64,000 bases of DNA from Aphrocallistes beatrix (taxonomy: Eukaryota > Porifera > Hexactinellida > Sceptrulophora > Aphrocallistidae), in contig OY725493.1 in the NCBI GenBank assembly GCA_963281255.1, positions 3,255,857-3,319,856 of the forward strand. The letters are read 5' to 3'. Under the pieces are notes generated by a model. It was not told the origin of the DNA, did not search any database, and was given only the letters and a program-made list of their open reading frames with translations. This document shows, piece after piece, positions 9,855 to 20,379 of the stretch. Each line of letters begins with the position of its first letter. Position 1 is the first letter of the stretch. The position numbers and the translations under genes were made by a program.

Positions 9855-10451
9855 TTATATCTTATCATTCAGTACACTAATATGGCTATCTAATATTTTT
9901 TCAATATCTTCGTAAGAAGTTTCTTCATCGAGATAATACTTCTTAAATCTTCTTCTAAAAGCGGTGTCTTTATCAGCGTTCTTTTCACGAGCCTGGCAAT
10001 AGTTCTCAAAAGGTGACTCATTGCTTGTAATGACGAGCAGCCGGCAGTCCCAGGGCATCGCGGCCCCTTTGACTTCAACTTTCGTTGGGATGGTTGAAGT
10101 GAGGTGGAGGAAGTCACCGAGGGGCATGTCAGAGCTGTACTCATCCCAGATGACGACTGGTTCTCCGAGGTATCCCTCGTGAAACTTGGTGTGGGGCTTC
10201 TTGATGAACACCCCGTGTCCAAGCTTCTTGAGGTACTTCCAGGGGGTGGTGGACTTTCCAACTCCACTAGCTCCGTACAGCCAGATAACTTCGCGGCGTC
10301 CCTCATAAGATGGCAGGTAGGCTGCGGCCTTCTGTGCCCATTGGATATCCGCGATGTTATCCATGCAAAATCGTTTGATGTCTCCATGCGTCTTTGCCTC
10401 TTCAAAGGCGGTATCTCGAGCGCGCTTCTTAGAGACTCGTTCTTCGGACAT
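9855..10451 (-). CDS. rep: Partial CRESS-DNA Rep, reverse copy 6
   Basis: Array copy with the same helicase motifs; origin hairpin of its unit at 10730-10762. Confidence 0.82.
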   Translation of the reverse strand: MSEERVSKKRARDTAFEEAKTHGDIKRFCMDNIADIQWAQKAAAYLPSYEGRREVIWLYGASGVGKSTTPWKYLKKLGHGVFIKKPHTKFHEGYLGEPVVIWDEYSSDMPLGDFLHLTSTIPTKVEVKGAAMPWDCRLLVITSNESPFENYCQAREKNADKDTAFRRRFKKYYLDEETSYEDIEKILDSHISVLNDKI

Positions 10452-10908
10452 GAGTCCTCTTTCTCGCCAGTGTCCGTCCTTCTTGCAGTAAGTAGCGGCT
10501 TCTTTAGGGGTCCCTCTGCGCTTTTCCCAATGAGCCCGCGGAAGGATCTTTTCAGCCCCCGTGCATCTTCCGTCGAGTTATTTTTAGAATCAGTTTAAAA
10601 TATACATTCCATTCTCGACGAAACGTTGCCATAGTTACCAATATACAGCGTGATCGACGCATGTTCTGTCCATATATGGTCAACGTCATCTCCTGTGTTA
10701 AATAAAATAGTTCCACAGAAAATAGCTCCACAGATGTCAGGTAATACTACACTGACATCTGTCGTTGGCCGGCGGGGCGCCGCTCTGTCTTGTAACTTAA
10801 GGCAACTGCAAGCAGTAGCCATGCCGGGGGGTAGGCAAGCCCCCCCGGACCCCCCAACCTTCGCTTTTAATCGGAAATATAGGGAAGATTGCCTTCTAAC
10901 TATTTAAT

Positions 10909-11505
10909 TTATATCTTATCATTCAGTACACTAATATGGCTATCTAATATTTTTTCAATATCTTCGTAAGAAGTTTCTTCATCGAGATAATACTTCTTAA
11001 ATCTTCTTCTAAAAGCGGTGTCTTTATCAGCGTTCTTTTCACGAGCCTGGCAATAGTTCTCAAAAGGTGACTCATTGCTTGTAATGACGAGCAGCCGGCA
11101 GTCCCAGGGCATCGCGGCCCCTTTGACTTCAACTTTCGTTGGGATGGTTGAAGTGAGGTGGAGGAAGTCACCGAGGGGCATGTCAGAGCTGTACTCATCC
11201 CAGATGACGACTGGTTCTCCGAGGTATCCCTCGTGAAACTTGGTGTGGGGCTTCTTGATGAACACCCCGTGTCCAAGCTTCTTGAGGTACTTCCAGGGGG
11301 TGGTGGACTTTCCAACTCCACTAGCTCCGTACAGCCAGATAACTTCGCGGCGTCCCTCATAAGATGGCAGGTAGGCTGCGGCCTTCTGTGCCCATTGGAT
11401 ATCCGCGATGTTATCCATGCAAAATCGTTTGATGTCTCCATGCGTCTTTGCCTCTTCAAAGGCGGTATCTCGAGCGCGCTTCTTAGAGACTCGTTCTTCG
11501 GACAT
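10909..11505 (-). CDS. rep: Partial CRESS-DNA Rep, reverse copy 7
   Basis: Array copy with the same helicase motifs; origin hairpin of its unit at 11784-11816. Confidence 0.82.
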   Translation of the reverse strand: MSEERVSKKRARDTAFEEAKTHGDIKRFCMDNIADIQWAQKAAAYLPSYEGRREVIWLYGASGVGKSTTPWKYLKKLGHGVFIKKPHTKFHEGYLGEPVVIWDEYSSDMPLGDFLHLTSTIPTKVEVKGAAMPWDCRLLVITSNESPFENYCQAREKNADKDTAFRRRFKKYYLDEETSYEDIEKILDSHISVLNDKI

Positions 11506-11962
11506 GAGTCCTCTTTCTCGCCAGTGTCCGTCCTTCTTGCAGTAAGTAGCGGCTTCTTTAGGGGTCCCTCTGCGCTTTTCCCAATGAGCCCGCGGAAGGA
11601 TCTTTTCAGCCCCCGTGCATCTTCCGTCGAGTTATTTTTAGAATCAGTTTAAAATATACATTCCATTCTCGACGAAACGTTGCCATAGTTACCAATATAC
11701 AGCGTGATCGACGCATGTTCTGTCCATATATGGTCAACGTCATCTCCTGTGTTAAATAAAATAGTTCCACAGAAAATAGCTCCACAGATGTCAGGTAATA
11801 CTACACTGACATCTGTCGTTGGCCGGCGGGGCGCCGCTCTGTCTTGTAACTTAAGGCAACTGCAAGCAGTAGCCATGCCGGGGGGTAGGCAAGCCCCCCC
11901 GGACCCCCCAACCTTCGCTTTTAATCGGAAATATAGGGAAGATTGCCTTCTAACTATTTAAT

Positions 11963-12559
11963 TTATATCTTATCATTCAGTACACTAATATGGCTATCTA
12001 ATATTTTTTCAATATCTTCGTAAGAAGTTTCTTCATCGAGATAATACTTCTTAAATCTTCTTCTAAAAGCGGTGTCTTTATCAGCGTTCTTTTCACGAGC
12101 CTGGCAATAGTTCTCAAAAGGTGACTCATTGCTTGTAATGACGAGCAGCCGGCAGTCCCAGGGCATCGCGGCCCCTTTGACTTCAACTTTCGTTGGGATG
12201 GTTGAAGTGAGGTGGAGGAAGTCACCGAGGGGCATGTCAGAGCTGTACTCATCCCAGATGACGACTGGTTCTCCGAGGTATCCCTCGTGAAACTTGGTGT
12301 GGGGCTTCTTGATGAACACCCCGTGTCCAAGCTTCTTGAGGTACTTCCAGGGGGTGGTGGACTTTCCAACTCCACTAGCTCCGTACAGCCAGATAACTTC
12401 GCGGCGTCCCTCATAAGATGGCAGGTAGGCTGCGGCCTTCTGTGCCCATTGGATATCCGCGATGTTATCCATGCAAAATCGTTTGATGTCTCCATGCGTC
12501 TTTGCCTCTTCAAAGGCGGTATCTCGAGCGCGCTTCTTAGAGACTCGTTCTTCGGACAT
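11963..12559 (-). CDS. rep: Partial CRESS-DNA Rep, reverse copy 8
   Basis: Array copy with the same helicase motifs; origin hairpin of its unit at 12838-12870. Confidence 0.82.
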   Translation of the reverse strand: MSEERVSKKRARDTAFEEAKTHGDIKRFCMDNIADIQWAQKAAAYLPSYEGRREVIWLYGASGVGKSTTPWKYLKKLGHGVFIKKPHTKFHEGYLGEPVVIWDEYSSDMPLGDFLHLTSTIPTKVEVKGAAMPWDCRLLVITSNESPFENYCQAREKNADKDTAFRRRFKKYYLDEETSYEDIEKILDSHISVLNDKI

Positions 12560-13016
12560 GAGTCCTCTTTCTCGCCAGTGTCCGTCCTTCTTGCAGTAAG
12601 TAGCGGCTTCTTTAGGGGTCCCTCTGCGCTTTTCCCAATGAGCCCGCGGAAGGATCTTTTCAGCCCCCGTGCATCTTCCGTCGAGTTATTTTTAGAATCA
12701 GTTTAAAATATACATTCCATTCTCGACGAAACGTTGCCATAGTTACCAATATACAGCGTGATCGACGCATGTTCTGTCCATATATGGTCAACGTCATCTC
12801 CTGTGTTAAATAAAATAGTTCCACAGAAAATAGCTCCACAGATGTCAGGTAATACTACACTGACATCTGTCGTTGGCCGGCGGGGCGCCGCTCTGTCTTG
12901 TAACTTAAGGCAACTGCAAGCAGTAGCCATGCCGGGGGGTAGGCAAGCCCCCCCGGACCCCCCAACCTTCGCTTTTAATCGGAAATATAGGGAAGATTGC
13001 CTTCTAACTATTTAAT

Positions 13017-13613
13017 TTATATCTTATCATTCAGTACACTAATATGGCTATCTAATATTTTTTCAATATCTTCGTAAGAAGTTTCTTCATCGAGATAATA
13101 CTTCTTAAATCTTCTTCTAAAAGCGGTGTCTTTATCAGCGTTCTTTTCACGAGCCTGGCAATAGTTCTCAAAAGGTGACTCATTGCTTGTAATGACGAGC
13201 AGCCGGCAGTCCCAGGGCATCGCGGCCCCTTTGACTTCAACTTTCGTTGGGATGGTTGAAGTGAGGTGGAGGAAGTCACCGAGGGGCATGTCAGAGCTGT
13301 ACTCATCCCAGATGACGACTGGTTCTCCGAGGTATCCCTCGTGAAACTTGGTGTGGGGCTTCTTGATGAACACCCCGTGTCCAAGCTTCTTGAGGTACTT
13401 CCAGGGGGTGGTGGACTTTCCAACTCCACTAGCTCCGTACAGCCAGATAACTTCGCGGCGTCCCTCATAAGATGGCAGGTAGGCTGCGGCCTTCTGTGCC
13501 CATTGGATATCCGCGATGTTATCCATGCAAAATCGTTTGATGTCTCCATGCGTCTTTGCCTCTTCAAAGGCGGTATCTCGAGCGCGCTTCTTAGAGACTC
13601 GTTCTTCGGACAT
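13017..13613 (-). CDS. rep: Partial CRESS-DNA Rep, reverse copy 9
   Basis: Array copy with the same helicase motifs; origin hairpin of its unit at 13892-13924, the last complete hairpin before the array ends. Confidence 0.82.
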   Translation of the reverse strand: MSEERVSKKRARDTAFEEAKTHGDIKRFCMDNIADIQWAQKAAAYLPSYEGRREVIWLYGASGVGKSTTPWKYLKKLGHGVFIKKPHTKFHEGYLGEPVVIWDEYSSDMPLGDFLHLTSTIPTKVEVKGAAMPWDCRLLVITSNESPFENYCQAREKNADKDTAFRRRFKKYYLDEETSYEDIEKILDSHISVLNDKI

Positions 13614-14070
13614 GAGTCCTCTTTCTCGCCAGTGTCCGTCCTTCTTGCAGTAAGTAGCGGCTTCTTTAGGGGTCCCTCTGCGCTTTTCCCAATGAGCCCG
13701 CGGAAGGATCTTTTCAGCCCCCGTGCATCTTCCGTCGAGTTATTTTTAGAATCAGTTTAAAATATACATTCCATTCTCGACGAAACGTTGCCATAGTTAC
13801 CAATATACAGCGTGATCGACGCATGTTCTGTCCATATATGGTCAACGTCATCTCCTGTGTTAAATAAAATAGTTCCACAGAAAATAGCTCCACAGATGTC
13901 AGGTAATACTACACTGACATCTGTCGTTGGCCGGCGGGGCGCCGCTCTGTCTTGTAACTTAAGGCAACTGCAAGCAGTAGCCATGCCGGGGGGTAGGCAA
14001 GCCCCCCCGGACCCCCCAACCTTCGCTTTTAATCGGAAATATAGGGAAGATTGCCTTCTAACTATTTAAT

Positions 14071-14667
14071 TTATATCTTATCATTCAGTACACTAATATG
14101 GCTATCTAATATTTTTTCAATATCTTCGTAAGAAGTTTCTTCATCGAGATAATACTTCTTAAATCTTCTTCTAAAAGCGGTGTCTTTATCAGCGTTCTTT
14201 TCACGAGCCTGGCAATAGTTCTCAAAAGGTGACTCATTGCTTGTAATGACGAGCAGCCGGCAGTCCCAGGGCATCGCGGCCCCTTTGACTTCAACTTTCG
14301 TTGGGATGGTTGAAGTGAGGTGGAGGAAGTCACCGAGGGGCATGTCAGAGCTGTACTCATCCCAGATGACGACTGGTTCTCCGAGGTATCCCTCGTGAAA
14401 CTTGGTGTGGGGCTTCTTGATGAACACCCCGTGTCCAAGCTTCTTGAGGTACTTCCAGGGGGTGGTGGACTTTCCAACTCCACTAGCTCCGTACAGCCAG
14501 ATAACTTCGCGGCGTCCCTCATAAGATGGCAGGTAGGCTGCGGCCTTCTGTGCCCATTGGATATCCGCGATGTTATCCATGCAAAATCGTTTGATGTCTC
14601 CATGCGTCTTTGCCTCTTCAAAGGCGGTATCTCGAGCGCGCTTCTTAGAGACTCGTTCTTCGGACAT
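14071..14667 (-). CDS. rep: Partial CRESS-DNA Rep, reverse copy 10 (last before the host junction)
   Basis: Final copy of the array. The upstream part of its unit continues to about 14843, where the array meets unrelated DNA, so this unit lacks its own upstream origin hairpin inside the array. Confidence 0.82.
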   Translation of the reverse strand: MSEERVSKKRARDTAFEEAKTHGDIKRFCMDNIADIQWAQKAAAYLPSYEGRREVIWLYGASGVGKSTTPWKYLKKLGHGVFIKKPHTKFHEGYLGEPVVIWDEYSSDMPLGDFLHLTSTIPTKVEVKGAAMPWDCRLLVITSNESPFENYCQAREKNADKDTAFRRRFKKYYLDEETSYEDIEKILDSHISVLNDKI

Positions 14668-14843
14668 GAGTCCTCTTTCTCGCCAGTGTCCGTCCTTCTT
14701 GCAGTAAGTAGCGGCTTCTTTAGGGGTCCCTCTGCGCTTTTCCCAATGAGCCCGCGGAAGGATCTTTTCAGCCCCCGTGCATCTTCCGTCGAGTTATTTT
14801 TAGAATCAGTTTAAAATATACATTCCATTCTCGACGAAACGTT

Positions 14844-15747
14844 TTTATCACGATCTATAGAGAAGTAATGTGATGCGACAAAATCCTAGATAACAACTTA
14901 TTGAAAATAGACATGTGAATAGTATTATTCTCATATAGGAAGTAATAGTTTGCGGATTAAATAGTATAATTTTTTAGTGTCTACGATCTATACTTTTCGA
15001 GTTATGGCTTAAACATGTAATTTTTTGTTTCCATAGCAACTGAGGAATGCATAGACATTCCAACTAAAATTTTCAGATTTTTTGACTTGAGGTCTACCTA
15101 TTGTTGCTCCATCAAAAAATCAAGCATTAGAAATGCAGATAATGATGTTTATTATGAGCTAGAACAGCAACATTTTCCGCTCTAAAAAGAGCCTATTGCG
15201 GAATCACATGATGACATATCAAATTTTTGACAGCGGAATTGGATACTCTGATATAATGTTTGTATATGGTAATAATACATTTCAAATGTCTATCGGAAGC
15301 GGTTTTTGATTTATCAGTCTAATTGAAATTTGACTTTGTAAAAACTGGCCTCTTCGTTTTGTAGCCTTCTCGGTGACATATATAGCCGTATATTAAGTAG
15401 GCCATGGACTGATACAACTTAAATATGATGAGTTAAGAATATTTGTAAAGGATAATGAAAAAATATTTACTGCCAATAATTTCCGGAAAAAGTTTTGACA
15501 CCAGACGAAAATGTCGAGTCATCATGGAATTATGACGACATTGTCACATTTTATTTTTTGCATTTGTTATGCCCATTTAATCAATTATGGGACCATTTCA
15601 AAAAAGATTTTTTCTGTGATTACGATTTTAACCGAAAATCCGAAATATCTATTTTGGGCACACAATCCTCGTATCTCAACTATCAAAATGTATAGCTAGA
15701 CTCATAAAATTATCAATCCATCCTTTAGTAGACACTGTATTAAAGTT
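14844..15747. other. AT-rich flank of the viral array, no gene seen
   Basis: About 900 bases of AT-rich DNA with no convincing coding frame. The short frames at 15495-15699 fall inside a fragment that matches, in reverse complement, the Helitron-like family described below (around 15507-15560). AGTAGACACTGTA at 15728-15740 resembles the end of a Tc1/mariner-type element and has a counterpart at about 23405, but I could not define an element. Confidence 0.4.
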
Positions 15748-16034
15748 TTAAGGTTGGTGTTTCCCATGAGACACTTGTTGCTTTCTAAAATGTGCCCAAA
15801 TTGCTTTTTTATCATTTTTGGATCCTTATAGGGGTTCTAAACAATAATTCCGATTTTTATAACTCCAGCCACAATATTTCCCCACTTGTCACTTGTATCA
15901 CCTGGTGTCGCTCTGAAAACGACACATTTTAAATGCGAAATGTCCCACAGCTATAACTTCATTTAACAGTGCCAGATCATCTTTTTAATGCTGAATTCAT
16001 GCTCAGCACTAGATTTCCAGCAATTTGATATATA

Positions 16035-16575
16035 CAAGCGCGCTTCGCTTGCTTGAGCTGCGCGGCTGGAGGACACAAAGTGTCCGCGGGAGGCTCCCTT
16101 CGATCGCCTGGAAGTAACATTGGTTAATTATAAGGGAGACATCATCTCTAAATATGTCCATCTTAGTTTTAAAATCGATTTCACTCGAAAAGTCACCAAA
16201 TTTGTCAATTTTTAAAATTTTGATGAGTAATGATGACGTCACAAAGTGATGAGTAATCATTTTTTGATGATAGTTGCATCATATGTGAGGTATGTTAGTA
16301 TACATTTTCTATTAAAATTTCAGCCTTCTATCTCCTATAATGGCTGAGTTATGCCCGAATAACTATGTTGCTTAACTTTTAAAAATGTGACAATGACGTC
16401 ATAATTCCATGATGAGTCGACATTTTGCTCTGAGCTCAGAACTTACTGGAGCCATAGCCAAAAGACTCCCACATGCCAAAAATCAACTTTCTACGCCAGG
16501 CAGTTTCTTCAATCAATTCGTTAGATATATATATACGTATATACATACACATTAATCGAGTTTTAATAGTAAGGA
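16035..16575 (-). mobile_element. Helitron-like non-autonomous element, copy 1
   Basis: On the minus strand it starts TCCTTACTATTAAAAC, preceded by A, and ends GCGAAGCGCGCTTG, followed by T. A 5' TC, insertion between A and T, no target duplication and a GC-rich hairpin near the 3' end (GCGGACAC...GTGTCCGC, here slightly decayed) all fit Helitrons, although the 3' end is CTTG instead of the usual CTRR. No RepHel gene is inside. Other copies: 24054-24606 and 40658-41632. It interrupts a palindromic module of the family B element, so it is younger. Confidence 0.55.
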
Positions 16576-16692
16576 TATGGACCATATTTGGAAACATTTT
16601 TGTTTGACCGTGCCTAGCAACGGCAAGGAATTTTCACATTCCTTACCGTTGCTAGGAAAAGGCAATCAAAATATTCTCCAAATATGGTCAAT
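16576..16692. repeat. Short palindromic module (TTGACCATATTTGG type), copy 1
   Basis: An inverted repeat of about 115 bp with ACCATATTTGG and CCAAATATGGT ends and an inner stem CTAGCAACGG/CCGTTGCTAG. It is flanked by inverted AATTTGATATATA, so the whole arm is a larger stem. Sister modules lie at 17555-17670, 53772-53886 and 54209-54323. Confidence 0.6.
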
Positions 16693-17554
16693 ATATATAT
16701 CAAATTGCTGGAAATCTAGTGCTGAGCACGAATTCAGTATTAATTAAAATAACGACCTGGCATAGTCAAATAAAGTTATAGATGCGGGATTTTGGCGGAT
16801 ACTATCGGACAAGGTCATTTTTGTCTCCCCAGTCATAACTGACAACTTTTTCACACTTTTTAAGGTGTCATGATGTGAAAATATTTGATACGCCATATTG
16901 TGAAGTTAAGTACTAGTATAAGTTGTTGATTTAGGATGTTTAGATGTTATTTAATACTAGGACAAAGTAAAAACTATTGGAAATCAAGCCTTTTTCGAAG
17001 GAAATTGCTTTGTAGCCTGTTTTTAGCACTCCAAAAAATCAATTTTACAACGGAGGAATCTCTAGTTACAAAAGTCGTAGATTAAAAATCTCGATGGTTT
17101 TGGAAAGATCTCGTCACGTAGAACAAAATGATAGAGACAGATTTTCGATATTCTAATCGAGTTTTTTACTCTATGACTTTTGTAACTAGAGATTCCTCCG
17201 TTGTAAAATTGATTTTTTTGAGTGTTAAAAACATGCTACAAAGCAATTTTCTTCGGAAAGGCTTGATTTCCATTTGTTTTTACGGAATTCTGATAATGTA
17301 TAACATCAAAACATCCTCAATCAACAACTTATTGTAGTACTTAACTTCAAAATATGGCATATCAAATATTTTCACATCATGACACCTTCAAAAGTGTGAA
17401 AAAGTTGACAGTTATCACTGGGGGCCCAAAAATGACCATGTCCGATAGTTTCCGCCGAAATCCCATACCTATAACTTTATTTGACTATGCCAGGTCGTTA
17501 TTTTAATACTGAGTTCGTACTCAGCACTAAATTTCCAGCAATTTGATATATATA

Positions 17555-17670
17555 TTGACCATATTTGGAAATATTTTTGGTTGCCTTTTCCTAGCAACGG
17601 TCAGGAATGTTAAAAAATTCCTGGCCGTTGCTAGGCACGGTTAAACAAAAATGTTTCCAAATATGGTCAA
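17555..17670. repeat. Short palindromic module, copy 2
   Basis: Same palindrome as at 16576-16692, here uninterrupted and flanked by inverted CAGCAATTTGATATATA. It lies in the right arm of the family B foldback element. Confidence 0.6.
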
Positions 17671-17963
17671 TATATATATCAAATTGCTGGAAATCCAGTG
17701 CTGAGCATGAATTCAGCATTAAAAAGATGATCTGGCACTGTTTAAAGAAGTTAGAGCTGTGGGACATTTCGCATTTAAAATGTGTCGTTTTTAGAGCGAC
17801 ACTAGGTGATACAAGTGGCTCAAAGTGGCGAAATATTGGGGCTGGAGTTATAAAAATCGGGATTATTGTTTAGAACCCCTATAAGGATCTAAAAATGATA
17901 AAAAAGCAATTCGGGCACATTTTTAATAAAAAACAAGTTTCGCATGGGAAACACCAACCTTAA

Positions 17964-18209
17964 ATGCTTATTTAAATACATATAATTCAATAGCTCATTC
18001 AATGTGCAGTCTGGTAACTAAGAAAAACCTTAAATTAGAATTTCGACTTTTTGAGATTTGCTTGATGCATACCATCTTATTTTAAAACGAGCATTCAATA
18101 ATCAGGTTTTGTTAACTTCAAATTACATAATTGATACACGCATTCCAATGGTATTCTATTTCTAATCTAATATACAATATCATTATATATATACCAGAAT
18201 AATACATCA
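17964..18209. other. AT-rich spacer, nothing recognised
   Basis: No coding frame, repeat end or RNA gene could be supported here. Confidence 0.4.
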
Positions 18210-18967
18210 CAAGCACGCTTCGCTTGCTTGCGCTGCGCGGCATGCGGACACTGCGTGTCCGCAGAGTCGCTCTGCGGGAGCCTGGAATTACTCAATCTAA
18301 CATATTTTGGAATTTTTTCCTTTATATAAATATTGTAAACAAGGTCGACGAATAATTTCTCATATGGATCCGAAAATATAATATTCGAAATCTTCAGCAC
18401 AAAAAACCCATGTCAACCTTTTAAAGCAAGTTTCTAGCATATCTTTGAGATTTTTTTATTTTATTTATCTGATGTAAACAAAAGTAAACAAATAATTCAT
18501 CATATAGATCTGAAAATACGATATTCGAAATCTACACCCCTAAAAACCCCATGTCACCCGTTGGAAGGTAGTCTCTAGCATTATTTTCAAAATTCATCAA
18601 ATGGTGTGAAAATATGTATATAAAGGTGTGAAAATATGCACATCATCTTTTTTATTGCCATACATTATGATATCAAACATAAGTCTTGGCTTTGAAGTAT
18701 TAATAACAATGACGATATATTGTAGTGTCGTACAATGATTTCTATTGTGATAGTGTAGTCATCTATTTAGTATAGAAAAGGTGTGAAAAATTGTTTTCCA
18801 TTTTTTTTGCATAGGTGTGAAAATTTCGCTTAGATTTTAGAACTTAATCGTAGTCATATCATTTGGCGCCTACATGCCAATTTTCACACCTCTACGACTT
18901 GCCAATTTTTCAATCAATTCGGACAAACACACACACACAAAAAATTCTAGCGTTTTAAGATATAAGA
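18210..18967 (-). mobile_element. Helitron-like element, divergent subfamily
   Basis: Minus-strand 5' end TCTTATATCTTAAAACGC preceded by A, and 3' end GCGAAGCGTGCTTG followed by T. The 3' GC-rich tail is shared with the other Helitron-like copies, but the body and 5' end differ, which is normal for Helitron subfamilies that share a 3' end. The 3' tail carries the hairpin GCGGACACTGCGTGTCCGC. A short CA run lies at 18926-18939. No transposase gene. Confidence 0.5.
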
Positions 18968-19189
18968 TTAAACAATAAATCATATCAGGAATTTAAATTA
19001 TCTTTCAATAGTGAATGACTACGAAAAGATGTACAAGCAATTGAAAACCGATACAGAATCTGTTTACAGAGAAAGTACCGTGACAATTTAAGTAATTTTA
19101 GTGAGAAGCTAATCGAAGCATAAGAAATGAATATGAAATCGATTATGAATACGAGTCGAACCTTTGATTGAATCCACAGCATATTTGTA

Positions 19190-20137
19190 AAAGATGTGCA
19201 TCTTCAATTATGAAAGGTCGTGTTCCTAAATTGGCATCATTGGGTTCACATTCGATTCTCCACAGAGTTACGACACATTGTTTATCTCCCCAAAATATTG
19301 GTCACGTTTGCAGCCGTGTCAACTTAATTTAAAATATAGTTGAGCTTCGGGAGAATAAGGGTATCGATGAAAAGGTAATTGCGGCGTTACTACGTAAAAG
19401 AGCAGTTGAAGATAATTCTCCAGAATTTGAAATGCACACTTTGAAAGTACGTCTTCTTAAAGAGCGCTATGGAAAACTATTTGAATCGTCTTCAATAACC
19501 AAAGAAGATTTATCACGACTAGTGAGCGAAATCTCTTTGCCAACTGAATCCCTTCGTAAGCTCTGTAATTGGATCAAAGCTTGTGGGATAAAAATACCTG
19601 GTCTCGAAGTATCTTTACAAACGCTGACCAAATCTCCCCAATATTTTCTGAAATACAATTAAAATTACAGCACAGGGTATCAAGTAGTGATGATTGAACC
19701 CAGTGGTTACATCGAGAAGGAAACAGAGGTCGTATATTGTAATAATATCGAATCGTTAATAAACTTTGCTGAAGACTCTCGTTCGAAACCGTCACAAGTG
19801 TATCGTTGGGGATTGGATCATGGGAAAGGATACCTCAAAGTGGTTTTACAGCGGTTACAGTACAAAGACAGCGTAAAGGGGTGCCTGATTGTTGCTGTAA
19901 CGATGGCACCGGAAACAAGGGACAATTTAACTGCACATACTGCTGGACATCTGAAGTGGAAGGCTTTATGAGAAATTGGGACCATTTTGAGAGTATAGCC
20001 AACAAAATTCAGGAGGTTTATGCCTCCGATTCAAAACATGCCAAGGAATGCTTCGGAGTTTCGACCCTCCTGCTTCTAAGGTTTGATGATCCTAAGCTAA
20101 CCTTTCCGAAAGCTGCTGTCCATGCGCAATTTAACTT
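19190..20137 (+). pseudogene. Decayed fragment of an unnamed repeat-associated protein family (left part)
   Basis: Frames at 19432-19662 and 19687-19971 read like remains of one larger protein. Visible features: a CxxC-like start (ICKRCASS near 19186-19210), the phrase WGLDHGKGYLKVVLQ near 19806-19850, and CTYCWTSEVEGF near 19937-19970. I recall similar D-x-G-x-G-[FY]-x-K-V proteins from many invertebrate genomes, but I cannot give a name or function. The fragment is broken by several changes and by insertion of a short hAT element (20138-22752); what looks like its continuation resumes at 22753. Treated as a dead copy of a mobile or multicopy gene. Confidence 0.45.
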
Positions 20138-20379
20138 TAGGGATCGACAGGGAGCGGAATTCGGCCGAAGCCGGGACCGGGCTGAAACATTTTTAGCCGG
20201 GGCCGGGGCAGGGGTTAAGGTTAGGGTTATTGTGAATAATACAAATTTAGAGTTGTGGCTTGGGTTTGTAACCTTATAAACATATACACAAAGCTCCTTT
20301 AATAAAGTCAACACCGTTAAATATAGTGAACGTGAATAAAATCGTAACTGTAATCAAATGTCTGGGTTCTGAATACATA

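Larger units (their letters stand above)
4421..14843 (-). repeat. Inverted arm of the CRESS-DNA replicon array, about 9.9 units
   Basis: Ten Rep copies in reverse orientation at a strict 1054-bp spacing (4585 to 14667), nine complete origin hairpins and one half hairpin at the gap. Unit sequence matches the forward arm. Identity to the unit stops at about 14843, just after the motif CGACGAAACGTT, where AT-rich flanking DNA begins. That point lies roughly 115-120 bases from an origin nonanucleotide in unit coordinates. The arm is broken in the same way as the forward arm, with one additional break in one copy. Near-identity of copies implies a young array. Confidence 0.9.
15752..17959. mobile_element. 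TTAA-flanked foldback element, family B (termini GGTTGGTGTTTCCC)
   Basis: The left end GGTTGGTGTTTCCC follows TTAA at 15748-15751; the right end GGGAAACACCAACC precedes TTAA at 17960-17963. TTAA duplication is the hallmark of piggyBac-like transposition, so this is probably a non-autonomous piggyBac-type element. The interior is a giant imperfect palindrome centred near 17100: both arms carry the same sequence as the right end of the sister copy at 52960-54175. No transposase frame is present. A Helitron-like insertion (16035-16575) sits in the left arm. The small frames at 17128-17873 are repeat sequence, not genes. Confidence 0.7.

Noticed and set aside
1-14843. The array as a pure contamination or vector artefact
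   Set aside because: The array runs without a gap into AT-rich repeat DNA at 14843 on the same contig segment. Contamination is still possible for the part left of the gap, which is why a read-based check is listed.
16009-16260. Minus-strand frame that recurs at 24048-24281
   Set aside because: It follows the Helitron-like repeat exactly and has no protein motif; it is a repeat-derived chance frame.
20205-20240. Telomere-like GGTTAAGGTTAGGGTTA
   Set aside because: A single short run inside a hAT end, not a tandem array.
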